Positions 1 to 5,894 of a DNA stretch of 7,580 bases are shown here, one piece after another. Origin of the DNA: an uncultured Alphaproteobacteria bacterium (GTDB taxonomy: Bacteria > Pseudomonadota > Alphaproteobacteria > Thalassobaculales > Thalassobaculaceae); the NCBI GenBank assembly GCA_938028645.1, contig CALIMD010000136.1, positions 1 to 7,580 of the forward strand, given 5' to 3'. The notes under the pieces are model-generated. The model did no database searches, was not told the DNA's origin, and worked only from the letters and a program-made list of their open reading frames with translations. Each line of letters begins with the position of its first letter. The stretch's first letter is position 1. The position numbers and the translations under genes are program-made.

Positions 1-761
1 CTAATCGTTGCAACTCTGAAGTTATCAATCGCTTTCATGACTTCTTCTGCCCTTAATGGTTCTGGTCCCCATACCACGGCATCCGCAATATTAGCTGCTC
101 TTTCCGCCGCCAATTGATAGGTTTGGTCGGTCATATACTGAAGCTGACCATCCAACTCCATAGGGATTAGAGTATTCCACGACATACTTAGAAAACCTGG
201 CCAGTATGCCAGATGACGATATAAGCTAGGTATTACATTATTATCTTTTGGGTCCCCCAATTCACTCAACAGTAAAACTAGTGTCCTTGTCTGTTCATTC
301 ATACTGTCAAGATTTATCAGGTTAGGAATATTGATATCGTCTAAAAATATTTGGCCCACTTCGACTTTCTTTTTGTGATCTTCCGGTAACACCGTTAGCG
401 CGCTAAGTGCGAGGAGATTGAAGGCATTTCCCTTATTATAACTATCAAGAATCTTTTGAATTACCGGTCTATCGTGCTCTAATACGTTCACAGCGCTAAG
501 TACGGCACTGGGCAGTGCTGAAACTTCTGGTAATTTAATATTTTCGCATACAAAGCCAGCCTCATTTTTGAGGACATCCGAGATATAAAGTGGCTTCACC
601 GCTTGCCAAACCCAAGGTAATGCGCCTTCAATAGTAGCAATATGTCGCCAAATTAAGTTAACTACACCATTGCCAAGCGTTGCTCTAATATCACTAAAAA
701 TTTCAGCTGTTTCACCCGTTGCCTCGTCCTCAGATATCGCTGAAACCCAATTATTATTCAT
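1..761 (-). CDS. DehI-family (halocarboxylic acid dehydrogenase DehI-like) protein, partial, C-terminus off the window
   Basis: Reading leftward from an ATG at 761-759, the frame stays open for 253 codons and leaves the window without a stop, so the C-terminus is missing. A GGGGGTGA ribosome binding site lies just upstream of the ATG. The protein resembles the DehI fold (group I 2-haloacid dehalogenases), an all-helical protein built from two similar halves. That duplication is visible here: RHIATIEGALPWVW at 39-52 matches RHLAYWPGFLSMSW at 182-195 with a constant offset of 143 residues (shared R, H, A, G, L, W). An early TGETAEIFSDIRATLG stretch (15-30) is also typical. DehI of Pseudomonas putida uses Asp189 to activate water. 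In my from-memory alignment to the LANWP/LAYWP segment, that position is Leu180 here, so dehalogenase activity is doubtful and the true substrate is unknown. No signal peptide or membrane segment is seen. The gene is divergent from the FAD oxidoreductase. Family call is fairly sure; function is not. Confidence 0.75.
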   Translation of the reverse strand, partial: MNNNWVSAISEDEATGETAEIFSDIRATLGNGVVNLIWRHIATIEGALPWVWQAVKPLYISDVLKNEAGFVCENIKLPEVSALPSAVLSAVNVLEHDRPVIQKILDSYNKGNAFNLLALSALTVLPEDHKKKVEVGQIFLDDINIPNLINLDSMNEQTRTLVLLLSELGDPKDNNVIPSLYRHLAYWPGFLSMSWNTLIPMELDGQLQYMTDQTYQLAAERAANIADAVVWGPEPLRAEEVMKAIDNFRVATI

Positions 762-891
762 TTTTCACCCCCAGCATAACAGTTTTAAATAGAGCAAGAC
801 GAGCTGGTAATTTATACTTACTTCAAATTACGGTAAATGTGGTTACTATTTTTCATTTGTCTCAAGGATATATTTTTTACAGGAGCAGTAG
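762..891. promoter_or_regulatory. Divergent intergenic region with a weak candidate promoter for the FAD oxidoreductase
   Basis: These 130 bases separate two divergently read genes, so both must start transcription here unless one is expressed from elsewhere. On the plus strand TTCAAA (822-827) and TACTAT (844-849) are spaced by 16 bases and could form a weak sigma70-type promoter. This would give a short leader before the AGGAG ribosome binding site at 881-885. I see no clear operator palindrome and no convincing minus-strand promoter. The match is weak in an AT-rich region and could be chance. Confidence 0.25.
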
Positions 892-2001
892 TTGTTTGAA
901 AATGTTGATTGTGTCGTGATCGGAGCGGGGGTCGTCGGGCTAGCATGTGCCCGCGCCCTAGCTATTGAAGGGCGCGAGGTGCTAATCCTTGAGCAAGCCG
1001 ACGCCATTGGAACGGAAACTAGCTCACGACATTCTGAAGTAATTCATGCTGGAATTTATTACGAGCCGGGTAGTTTAAAAGCTAAATTCTGTGTTGAGGG
1101 TAAAATAAAAATGTACCGTTTCATGGAAGAAAGAGGCATCCCATTTAAAAAACTTGGGAAACTTATAGTTGCAACTTCAGGAGATCAAATAAGCGCCCTG
1201 AACAAGATAAAGCAACGAGCTGAACAAAATGGGGTGATGGACTTAGAACTACTATCACACAATGAGGTAATTGCGAGGGAGCCAGACGTTCGTTGCATAA
1301 CTGCCCTTTGGTCTCCATCGACGGGTATTGCCGATAGCCACTCCTACATGCTTGGATTGCAAGGCGACGCAGAATCTAATGGGGCCATGCTTGCTTTTTT
1401 TGCTCCCGTGGAGAGTGCGGAATTAAAGGATGACGGTATTTGCCTAAATGTTGGGGGTAATGATCCCATGCAGTTAAAAGCAAAAACAGTAATAAATGCC
1501 GCAGGATTACATACTCAGAAGTTGACCCACGAATTCAAAGGGTTTCCCAGGGAGAAAATACCTGTCTGGCACTATTGCAAAGGAAATTATTATTCGCTTT
1601 CAGGATGCAAAGCACCTTTCACTAGCTTAATTTATCCTGCTCCAGAAGAAGCAGGTCTTGGTGTTCACTTAACCCTCGACCTGGCAGGACAAGCCAGGTT
1701 TGGTCCAGATGTCGAATGGATCGATGAAATAAATTATGATGTCGATCCAAAACGATCCGATAGTTTTTATGCAGCAGTTAGAAAATACTGGCCAGACCTG
1801 CCTGATAACTCCCTTCAGCCAGGATACTCAGGAATTAGACCCAAAATACAAGCCCCCGGAGAACCGGCGACGGATTATGTAATACAGGGACCACGCGACC
1901 ATGGTATTGACGGATTGATAAATCTCTACGCTATTGAGTCTCCGGGCATGACAAGTTCGTTAGCCATTGGTGATTATATTGTTGAAATGCTGCAGGGGTA
2001 A
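892..2001 (+). CDS. FAD-dependent oxidoreductase of the L-2-hydroxyglutarate oxidase/dehydrogenase family
   Basis: This 369-residue flavoprotein probably oxidises a 2-hydroxy acid such as L-2-hydroxyglutarate to the 2-oxo acid, passing electrons to oxygen or quinone. An N-terminal Rossmann motif GAGVVG (11-16) ends in Glu34, which should bind the FAD ribose. The diagnostic stretch SSRHSEVIHAGIYY (44-57), followed by PGSLKAKFC, closely resembles human L2HGDH and E. coli LhgO (about 420 residues, so this one is shorter). Near the C-terminus, GIRPKIQAPGEP and NLYAIESPGMTSSLAIGDYI complete the FAD/substrate fold. The start is a TTG with AGGAG at 881-885, six bases upstream; no in-frame ATG precedes the Rossmann motif, so TTG is well supported. 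Substrate is inferred from family; other 2-hydroxy acids or amino acids handled by DAO-fold enzymes remain possible, so I give no symbol. The next gene is 142 bases downstream and may be separately expressed. Confidence 0.88.
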   Translation: MFENVDCVVIGAGVVGLACARALAIEGREVLILEQADAIGTETSSRHSEVIHAGIYYEPGSLKAKFCVEGKIKMYRFMEERGIPFKKLGKLIVATSGDQISALNKIKQRAEQNGVMDLELLSHNEVIAREPDVRCITALWSPSTGIADSHSYMLGLQGDAESNGAMLAFFAPVESAELKDDGICLNVGGNDPMQLKAKTVINAAGLHTQKLTHEFKGFPREKIPVWHYCKGNYYSLSGCKAPFTSLIYPAPEEAGLGVHLTLDLAGQARFGPDVEWIDEINYDVDPKRSDSFYAAVRKYWPDLPDNSLQPGYSGIRPKIQAPGEPATDYVIQGPRDHGIDGLINLYAIESPGMTSSLAIGDYIVEMLQG

Positions 2002-2008
2002 TTTGTAA

Positions 2009-2037
2009 TTGGTTACTGTTAAGATAGGTTCTAGTAT
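2009..2037 (+). promoter_or_regulatory. Candidate sigma70-type promoter upstream of the DsbA-family isomerase gene
   Basis: TTGGTT (2009-2014) and TAGTAT (2032-2037) are separated by 17 bases, the preferred spacing, and sit just after the stop of the oxidoreductase gene. Transcription would begin near 2044 and give a leader of about 100 bases. That leader contains a short inverted repeat, CAGTCTT (2050-2056) with AAGACTG (2083-2089). Both hexamers match the consensus only partly, so this is a suggestion from spacing and position. Confidence 0.3.
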
Positions 2038-2143
2038 ATATAAAGGTCTCAGTCTTTCCGAGTATAGGATATCACAATGTAGAAGACTGATAGCAGAGTA
2101 AATGTATTTTCATTAACACATTTGGTTATGGAATTTTTAAGAG

Positions 2144-2737
2144 ATGAAAAAGATTGATTACTTTATGTCAACCTCTAGCCCTTGGACTTATCTGGGAAGC
2201 CAATTGATAACTGAAATAGCAAAATCCTCCGGCTATGAAATTAACATTTATCCAGTCAACTTTGGACAAATTTTCCCAGTCTCTGGAGGTTTACCACTAC
2301 CAAAAAGAGCACCCCAAAGACAAGCATACCGATTAATGGAGCTTCAACGATGGAAGAAAAAGAGAGGCTCAACAATGCATATTGAACCGTCTAATTTTCC
2401 ATCGACAAGTCCAATTTCCTCTCTCTGTATCATCGCTGCTAGGGAAAATGGTAATGACGCTCTCATCCTCGCTAATGCCATCCTTGCCGCCTTATGGGAA
2501 GATGATAAAAATATTGATGATCCAGAAGTTTTGAGAAATATCTGTCTTGAAAATGAATTGGATGGCGATCAGATTTTAACTACTGCAGAAACATCCAAAA
2601 TAGAAAAACTATTTGAAACAGATACTCAAGGAGCTATCAAGAAAGGCGTATTCGGCGCCCCGACTTATTTAATCGAAGGCGAAATATTTTGGGGCCAAGA
2701 TAGATTAGATTTTGTATCAGAGAAACTCGGTATATGA
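2144..2737 (+). CDS. 2-hydroxychromene-2-carboxylate isomerase / DsbA-family (kappa-GST-like) protein
   Basis: This 197-residue protein has the thioredoxin fold with helical insertion found in DsbA, kappa-class glutathione transferases and 2-hydroxychromene-2-carboxylate isomerases such as NahD. The N-terminal strand leads into SSPWTYLG (11-18). Ser12 before Pro13 lies where NahD has its glutathione-activating Ser11, and there is no CxxC pair, so it is not a disulfide oxidoreductase. The cis-proline loop FGAPTYL (170-176, Pro173) and the ending FWGQDRLDFV are classic for the isomerase group. It likely acts in the cytoplasm with glutathione. No aromatic-degradation genes are nearby, so the naphthalene-pathway name should be taken as family label only. 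The ATG at 2144 fits the family N-terminus, although AAGAG abuts the start codon and the better-placed upstream GGA is poor, so translation may be modest. It converges with the GNAT gene across 35 bases. Confidence 0.82.
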   Translation: MKKIDYFMSTSSPWTYLGSQLITEIAKSSGYEINIYPVNFGQIFPVSGGLPLPKRAPQRQAYRLMELQRWKKKRGSTMHIEPSNFPSTSPISSLCIIAARENGNDALILANAILAALWEDDKNIDDPEVLRNICLENELDGDQILTTAETSKIEKLFETDTQGAIKKGVFGAPTYLIEGEIFWGQDRLDFVSEKLGI

Positions 2738-2772
2738 CTTCAAATTTTAACATGCAAGGTTTTTACAACGTA

Positions 2773-3267
2773 TTACGTCCGACCTATATTGTTATCAGCT
2801 AACTTAATCAGCTCATCACCCGCTATCTCGAAATCAACCGACTTAAATTGTCTTCCGCCTATTAATCGATAGTAGTCAAGGGCGAGCCTATTATTCGGAT
2901 GACATTGCCAGGTTATCCAGCCTCCATTTGTATCTATACATTTATTCGCCATGGCACTCATCAAAGAACGAGCTACTCCTTTTCGGCGAAGTTTTTGTTC
3001 AACAAAAAGATCGAGCATATTGAAACCTGGCGTTCCCAAACCAACGTGGAACGAATGGCAAAAAATTAAATAACCACAAACAGTTTCTAACCCAACCTCC
3101 GCAACAAGAACATCGAATCTTTTTTCTTCCCCAAATCCAAACCTCTCGAACCTCTCCTCATCAAAAATGGGGGGCGATACCCCCTCATGTTCAGATAATT
3201 TGGCGGCCATTTCAGTTATAGCCTGGCCATCAGAGGGAACCCCTTCTCTTATCCTTATATTAAGCAT
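2773..3267 (-). CDS. GNAT-family N-acetyltransferase
   Basis: This 164-residue protein has the size and layout of a single GNAT domain, which transfers an acetyl group from acetyl-CoA to an amine. The N-terminus IRIREGVPSDGQAITEMAA (4-22) is the usual first strand and helix. The acetyl-CoA pyrophosphate-binding signature appears as LRRKGVARSL (93-102, R-x-x-G-x-A), preceded by the strand MLDLFVEQ. The later NNRLALDYYRLIG (125-137) is the typical region where Asn and Tyr contact CoA and the thiolate. The ATG at 3267 has AGGGA about five bases upstream on its strand. The substrate cannot be read from sequence; the domain occurs in enzymes acting on antibiotics, polyamines, amino acids and protein N-termini. 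It is monocistronic here: convergent with the isomerase gene and divergent from the VWA gene. Confidence 0.85.
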   Translation of the reverse strand: MLNIRIREGVPSDGQAITEMAAKLSEHEGVSPPIFDEERFERFGFGEEKRFDVLVAEVGLETVCGYLIFCHSFHVGLGTPGFNMLDLFVEQKLRRKGVARSLMSAMANKCIDTNGGWITWQCHPNNRLALDYYRLIGGRQFKSVDFEIAGDELIKLADNNIGRT

Positions 3268-3313
3268 GAAAATCCCTATTATTATTAAGTTATTTTATCT
3301 TAACCGTACCAAA

Positions 3314-3342
3314 TTAGTTAATAAGTACTAAGTTTTTATGTA
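3314..3342 (+). promoter_or_regulatory. Weak candidate promoter for the VWA/J-domain gene pair
   Basis: The 120-base divergent gap (3268-3387) is very AT-rich. TTAGTT (3314-3319) and TATGTA (3337-3342) are 17 bases apart and could be -35 and -10 elements reading toward the VWA gene, with a leader of roughly 40 bases before the ATG at 3388. The GNAT promoter must also lie in this gap on the other strand, but I cannot single it out. AT richness makes chance matches likely. Confidence 0.25.
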
Positions 3343-3387
3343 AAGTGATGCTAATGGCTCTTATTGGGTATTTATGCGAGAACAATA

Positions 3388-4164
3388 ATGTCAGAAAAAA
3401 ATAATAATATTAGTAATTTAAATAATAAAAATCACTCCAAATCCTCTCCAACCGAGGTTGAGGATTTTTTGAACCGGAGTGACGTTAGCTCAAAAAGTGA
3501 GGTCGATGCTTTCCTGAACAAAGTTAATGCATTAACCTTAAAGGTCTCTTCACAAAAAAGAGGTCGACTTATCTTCGGGATGGACGCAACCGCAAGCAGG
3601 GAACGCAGTTGGGATAAAGCCTGCCATCTTCAATCTGAAATGTTTACTGAAACACTCGGGTTGGGTGGGTTGGAAATACAACTCGCCTACTATAAAGGTT
3701 TTGGACAATTTTATTCCACTCGCTGGATATCCGAGACGGAACAACTCCTTAAAGAAATGACAGACGTTCGATGCGCGGGAGGACAGACGCAAATTCAAAA
3801 AGTTCTTCAGCAGGCTATAAAAGAAACTGGTGCAAACCGTGTCCACGCCTTAGTATTTATCGGAGATGCATTCGAGGAAGATATTGATTTGATTTGCCAT
3901 TACGCTGGACAGCTTGGCGCTCTTGGAGTGCGAGCATTCTGCTTCCAAGAGGGAAACGATCCAATCGCTAAAAGCGGCTTTCAGCAAATAGCTCGCCTCA
4001 CAGACGGGGCTTATAGTTCATTTGATTCCTCAAGCGCAAACCAATTAAAAGAATTATTGAAAGCAGTTGCTGTGTATGCCGCAGGGGGACTAAAAAAATT
4101 AGAAGAATATTCTAAAGGAAAGTCAGGTATCGCACAGTTGCTGACTAATCAGATTAAAAAATGA
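3388..4164 (+). CDS. VWA-domain-containing protein of unknown function
   Basis: This is a cytoplasmic-looking 258-residue protein without signal peptide or membrane segments. After an Asn/Ser/Lys-rich, probably disordered tail (1-22) come two copies of a short motif, EVEDFLN (23-29) and EVDAFLN (38-44). A von Willebrand factor A fold follows from about residue 57. RGRLIFGMDATAS (58-70) holds the metal-site loop as D66-x-T68-x-S70, a DxTxS variant of the usual DxSxS. Thr134 in GGQT and Asp160 in IGDAF fit the other two metal-site positions, so ion binding is plausible. The C-terminus is helical and Lys-rich. I chose the ATG at 3388 over an upstream in-frame TTG at 3364: neither has a strong ribosome binding site, but GAGA at 3378-3381 is suitably spaced for the ATG. 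The J-domain membrane protein starts ten bases after its stop, so the two are probably cotranscribed. The pairing appears, from memory, to recur in alphaproteobacteria. The role is unknown. Confidence 0.82.
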   Translation: MSEKNNNISNLNNKNHSKSSPTEVEDFLNRSDVSSKSEVDAFLNKVNALTLKVSSQKRGRLIFGMDATASRERSWDKACHLQSEMFTETLGLGGLEIQLAYYKGFGQFYSTRWISETEQLLKEMTDVRCAGGQTQIQKVLQQAIKETGANRVHALVFIGDAFEEDIDLICHYAGQLGALGVRAFCFQEGNDPIAKSGFQQIARLTDGAYSSFDSSSANQLKELLKAVAVYAAGGLKKLEEYSKGKSGIAQLLTNQIKK

Positions 4165-4174
4165 CTGAACAGAC

Positions 4175-4894
4175 ATGCTATTCATAGTTACCATTATACT
4201 TGCTGTTTTAGTTGGGTTAGGCCTTCTATGCTACCTCTTCATTAAAACACCTGCAGCAAGATTAAAGCGCTTTTTATTTTGGGGCGTTGGGATACTGTCG
4301 GTCGGTGTTCTTATATTTTTATTATATAGGTTAAGCGGCTCTTTTATATGGAGCTGGATCGTTTTTCTTATACCTTTAATTCTGAGATGGAAGGGCCTCA
4401 TTCAACAGATCCGTAATGCTGCTAAAACAGTTTCAGGACCGACCAAGGATCAAGTTTCTTCGGTGCATACAGAGTTCTTAGAGATGAGCTTACATCACGA
4501 TACGGGAGATATGTCTGGGTTAATAAAAAAAGGTGAAAAAACAGGGCAAAGGATTGAATCTCTAAATCTAAACCAGCTCTTTGAGCTTTTGAATGAGGCT
4601 CAATCAGATGCAACCTCGATCCAATTACTCGAAAGATTTTTAGATAAAAAATTTGATGAAAATTGGCGAGATAAATACCATGGAACAAGTCAAGACAACC
4701 ACTACAACGCGGCTACAATCGATCGGTCCAAAGCATTAGATATTTTGGGACTGACTGATCCCGTCACCCGCAAGGAAATTAAAGAAGCTCATCGCCGATT
4801 GATGTTAGCCAATCACCCGGACCGAGGTGGATCTACTTTTCTTGCCGCACAAATAAACGAAGCAAAGGACTTTCTGTTGGAAGATAATGAATAA
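4175..4894 (+). CDS. Membrane-anchored DnaJ (J-domain) protein, Pam18/TIM14-like layout
   Basis: The 239-residue product starts with two clear hydrophobic segments (about 2-23 and 33-51) and a third, shorter one (about 57-70), then a soluble region. The middle part (about 88-160) is acidic and helical and includes HHDTGDMSGLI and a Leu-rich LNLNQLFELLNEAQ stretch that I recognise from alphaproteobacterial relatives but cannot assign. The J domain occupies the end (about 186-239): a first helix at ALDILGL, helix II with KEIKEAHRRLMLANHPDRGG, and the HPD tripeptide at 214-216 that stimulates DnaK-type Hsp70 ATPase. No Gly/Phe, zinc-finger or DnaJ C-terminal domains are present, so it is not DnaJ itself but a specialised co-chaperone that should recruit DnaK to the membrane. 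Anchor first and J domain last is the Pam18/TIM14 arrangement. The ribosome binding site is weak; translation may be coupled to the VWA gene ending ten bases upstream. Partner and substrate are unknown. Confidence 0.88.
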   Translation: MLFIVTIILAVLVGLGLLCYLFIKTPAARLKRFLFWGVGILSVGVLIFLLYRLSGSFIWSWIVFLIPLILRWKGLIQQIRNAAKTVSGPTKDQVSSVHTEFLEMSLHHDTGDMSGLIKKGEKTGQRIESLNLNQLFELLNEAQSDATSIQLLERFLDKKFDENWRDKYHGTSQDNHYNAATIDRSKALDILGLTDPVTRKEIKEAHRRLMLANHPDRGGSTFLAAQINEAKDFLLEDNE

Positions 4895-4900
4895 CTATAT

Positions 4901-4930
4901 TGGCTAATGCTAAGAGATATGGCATTACCA
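4901..4930 (+). terminator. Bulged hairpin downstream of the J-domain gene, possible terminator
   Basis: TGGCTAATGC (4901-4910) pairs with GCATTACCA (4922-4930) to form a nine-pair stem with one bulged C and an 11-base loop, beginning six bases after the J-domain stop codon. It is not followed directly by a T-run; the nearest is TTTTTT at 4951-4956, itself in a weak AT-rich stem (4937-4944 with 4950-4957). It may end or stabilise the VWA/J-domain transcript, but it is not a textbook intrinsic terminator. Confidence 0.4.
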
Positions 4931-4944
4931 ACCGATGGAGAAAT

Positions 4945-4974
4945 TTGCGATTTTTTCTTTGTGCACTTTATATA
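4945..4974 (+). promoter_or_regulatory. Candidate promoter of the galU-ugd-phosphohexomutase operon
   Basis: TTGCGA (4945-4950) and TATATA (4969-4974) are spaced by 18 bases; shifting the second box one base left gives TTATAT with a 17-base spacer. Transcription would begin near 4981, about 30 bases ahead of galU. A second TTGACC at 4981-4986 has no properly spaced -10 box before the ribosome binding site. The position after a hairpin and before a three-gene run supports a promoter here, but the exact boxes are uncertain. Confidence 0.35.
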
Positions 4975-5012
4975 ACTAGTTTGACCATTGTCTCTTATAT
5001 TATGGAGGTGGA

Positions 5013-5882
5013 ATGCCTTTAACCATACGCAAGGCCATATTCCCTGTGGGTGGACTGGGAACCCGGTTTCTTCCTGCGACCAAGTCAATGCCAAAGGAAA
5101 TGCTTCCTATAGTCGATAAACCACTCATACAATATGCTGTTGAGGAAGCTATGGAAGCAGGAATAGAAGAATTTATTTTTGTCACAGGACGAGGTAAGAG
5201 TGCTATCGAGGATCATTTCGATCACGCCTATGAATTACAAGAAATGTTAGAAAAACGAAATAAGACTGCTGCTTTAAAAGTCGTTAAGGATTCAATACCA
5301 AAACCTGGCCAAATAGCATATACACGGCAGCTCGAGCCCTTGGGATTAGGACATGCCATATGGTGCGCTAGAAATTTTGTGGGATCTGAACCCGTTGCTG
5401 TTTTATTAGCGGACGACCTAATACTCTCGGAAAATGGGTGCCTTAAGCAGATGATAGAAGCCTACAACCAAGTTGGCGGGAATATGGTTGCGGTCATGGA
5501 AGTCGAAAAAGATCAAACCTCGGCGTACGGTATCGTGACCCCAGGCACCATTGAAAATTCATTAGTTGAAGTTCTTGATTTAATCGAAAAACCAAAAGCA
5601 TCCGAAGCCCCCTCAAAACTAGCCGTTATAGGCCGATATATTCTTCAACCAAATATTTTTAATGATCTCGGTCGATTTGAAAAAGGAAGTGGGGGTGAAA
5701 TTCAGCTTACAGACTCGATCGCAAGACAAGTAGGGTTAGAACCATTAAACGGTTTTAAATTCGCTGGCCAGAGATTTGATTGTGGGAGTAAGGTTGGTTT
5801 TTTAGAAGCCAATATAGCATATGCGTTGAAGCGTGAGGATCTCAGAGAGCCCATACAACAATTTATTGAAAAAATGATTTAG
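5013..5882 (+). CDS. galU: UTP-glucose-1-phosphate uridylyltransferase (UDP-glucose pyrophosphorylase)
   Basis: GalU makes UDP-glucose and pyrophosphate from UTP and glucose-1-phosphate in the cytoplasm. The 289-residue length is normal for the bacterial family. The nucleotide-binding signature GGLGTRFLPATKSMPKEMLP occupies 13-32, with Arg18 and Lys28 in the usual places. IFVTGRGKSAIEDHFD (55-70) and the metal/sugar-phosphate loop LLADD (Asp134, Asp135) follow, then LIEKPK and GRYIL, and the late GGEIQLTDSIA and FDCGSKVGFLEANI segments, all hallmarks of GalU. The ATG at 5013 has an excellent GGAGGTG ribosome binding site at 5004-5010, the strongest in the window, so this is probably the first and well-translated gene of the operon. 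The ugd start lies 12 bases after its stop; UDP-glucose made here is the substrate of Ugd. No missing residue was noticed. Confidence 0.97.
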   Translation: MPLTIRKAIFPVGGLGTRFLPATKSMPKEMLPIVDKPLIQYAVEEAMEAGIEEFIFVTGRGKSAIEDHFDHAYELQEMLEKRNKTAALKVVKDSIPKPGQIAYTRQLEPLGLGHAIWCARNFVGSEPVAVLLADDLILSENGCLKQMIEAYNQVGGNMVAVMEVEKDQTSAYGIVTPGTIENSLVEVLDLIEKPKASEAPSKLAVIGRYILQPNIFNDLGRFEKGSGGEIQLTDSIARQVGLEPLNGFKFAGQRFDCGSKVGFLEANIAYALKREDLREPIQQFIEKMI

Positions 5883-5894
5883 GTACCAATAATT

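Noticed and set aside
719..919. A 66-codon plus-strand open frame across the start of the DehI-like gene and the divergent gap
   Set aside because: It overlaps the well-supported N-terminus and ribosome binding site of the minus-strand DehI-like gene and the start of the oxidoreductase, has no recognisable domain, and looks like chance.
2738..2772. Possible bidirectional terminator between the converging isomerase and GNAT genes
   Set aside because: The 35-base gap has a TTTTT stretch but no stem of useful length.
3364..3387. In-frame TTG upstream of the VWA gene's ATG, adding eight residues
   Set aside because: No ribosome binding site precedes it, the added residues match nothing known, and a GAGA lies at suitable spacing before the ATG at 3388.
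4981..4986. TTGACC as the -35 box of the galU promoter
   Set aside because: The nearest -10-like sequences are only 9-12 bases away and would place the start of transcription inside or after the ribosome binding site.
4813..5185. Minus-strand open frames over the end of the J-domain gene and the start of galU
   Set aside because: They are antisense shadows of two strongly supported genes and have no domain signature or ribosome binding site.
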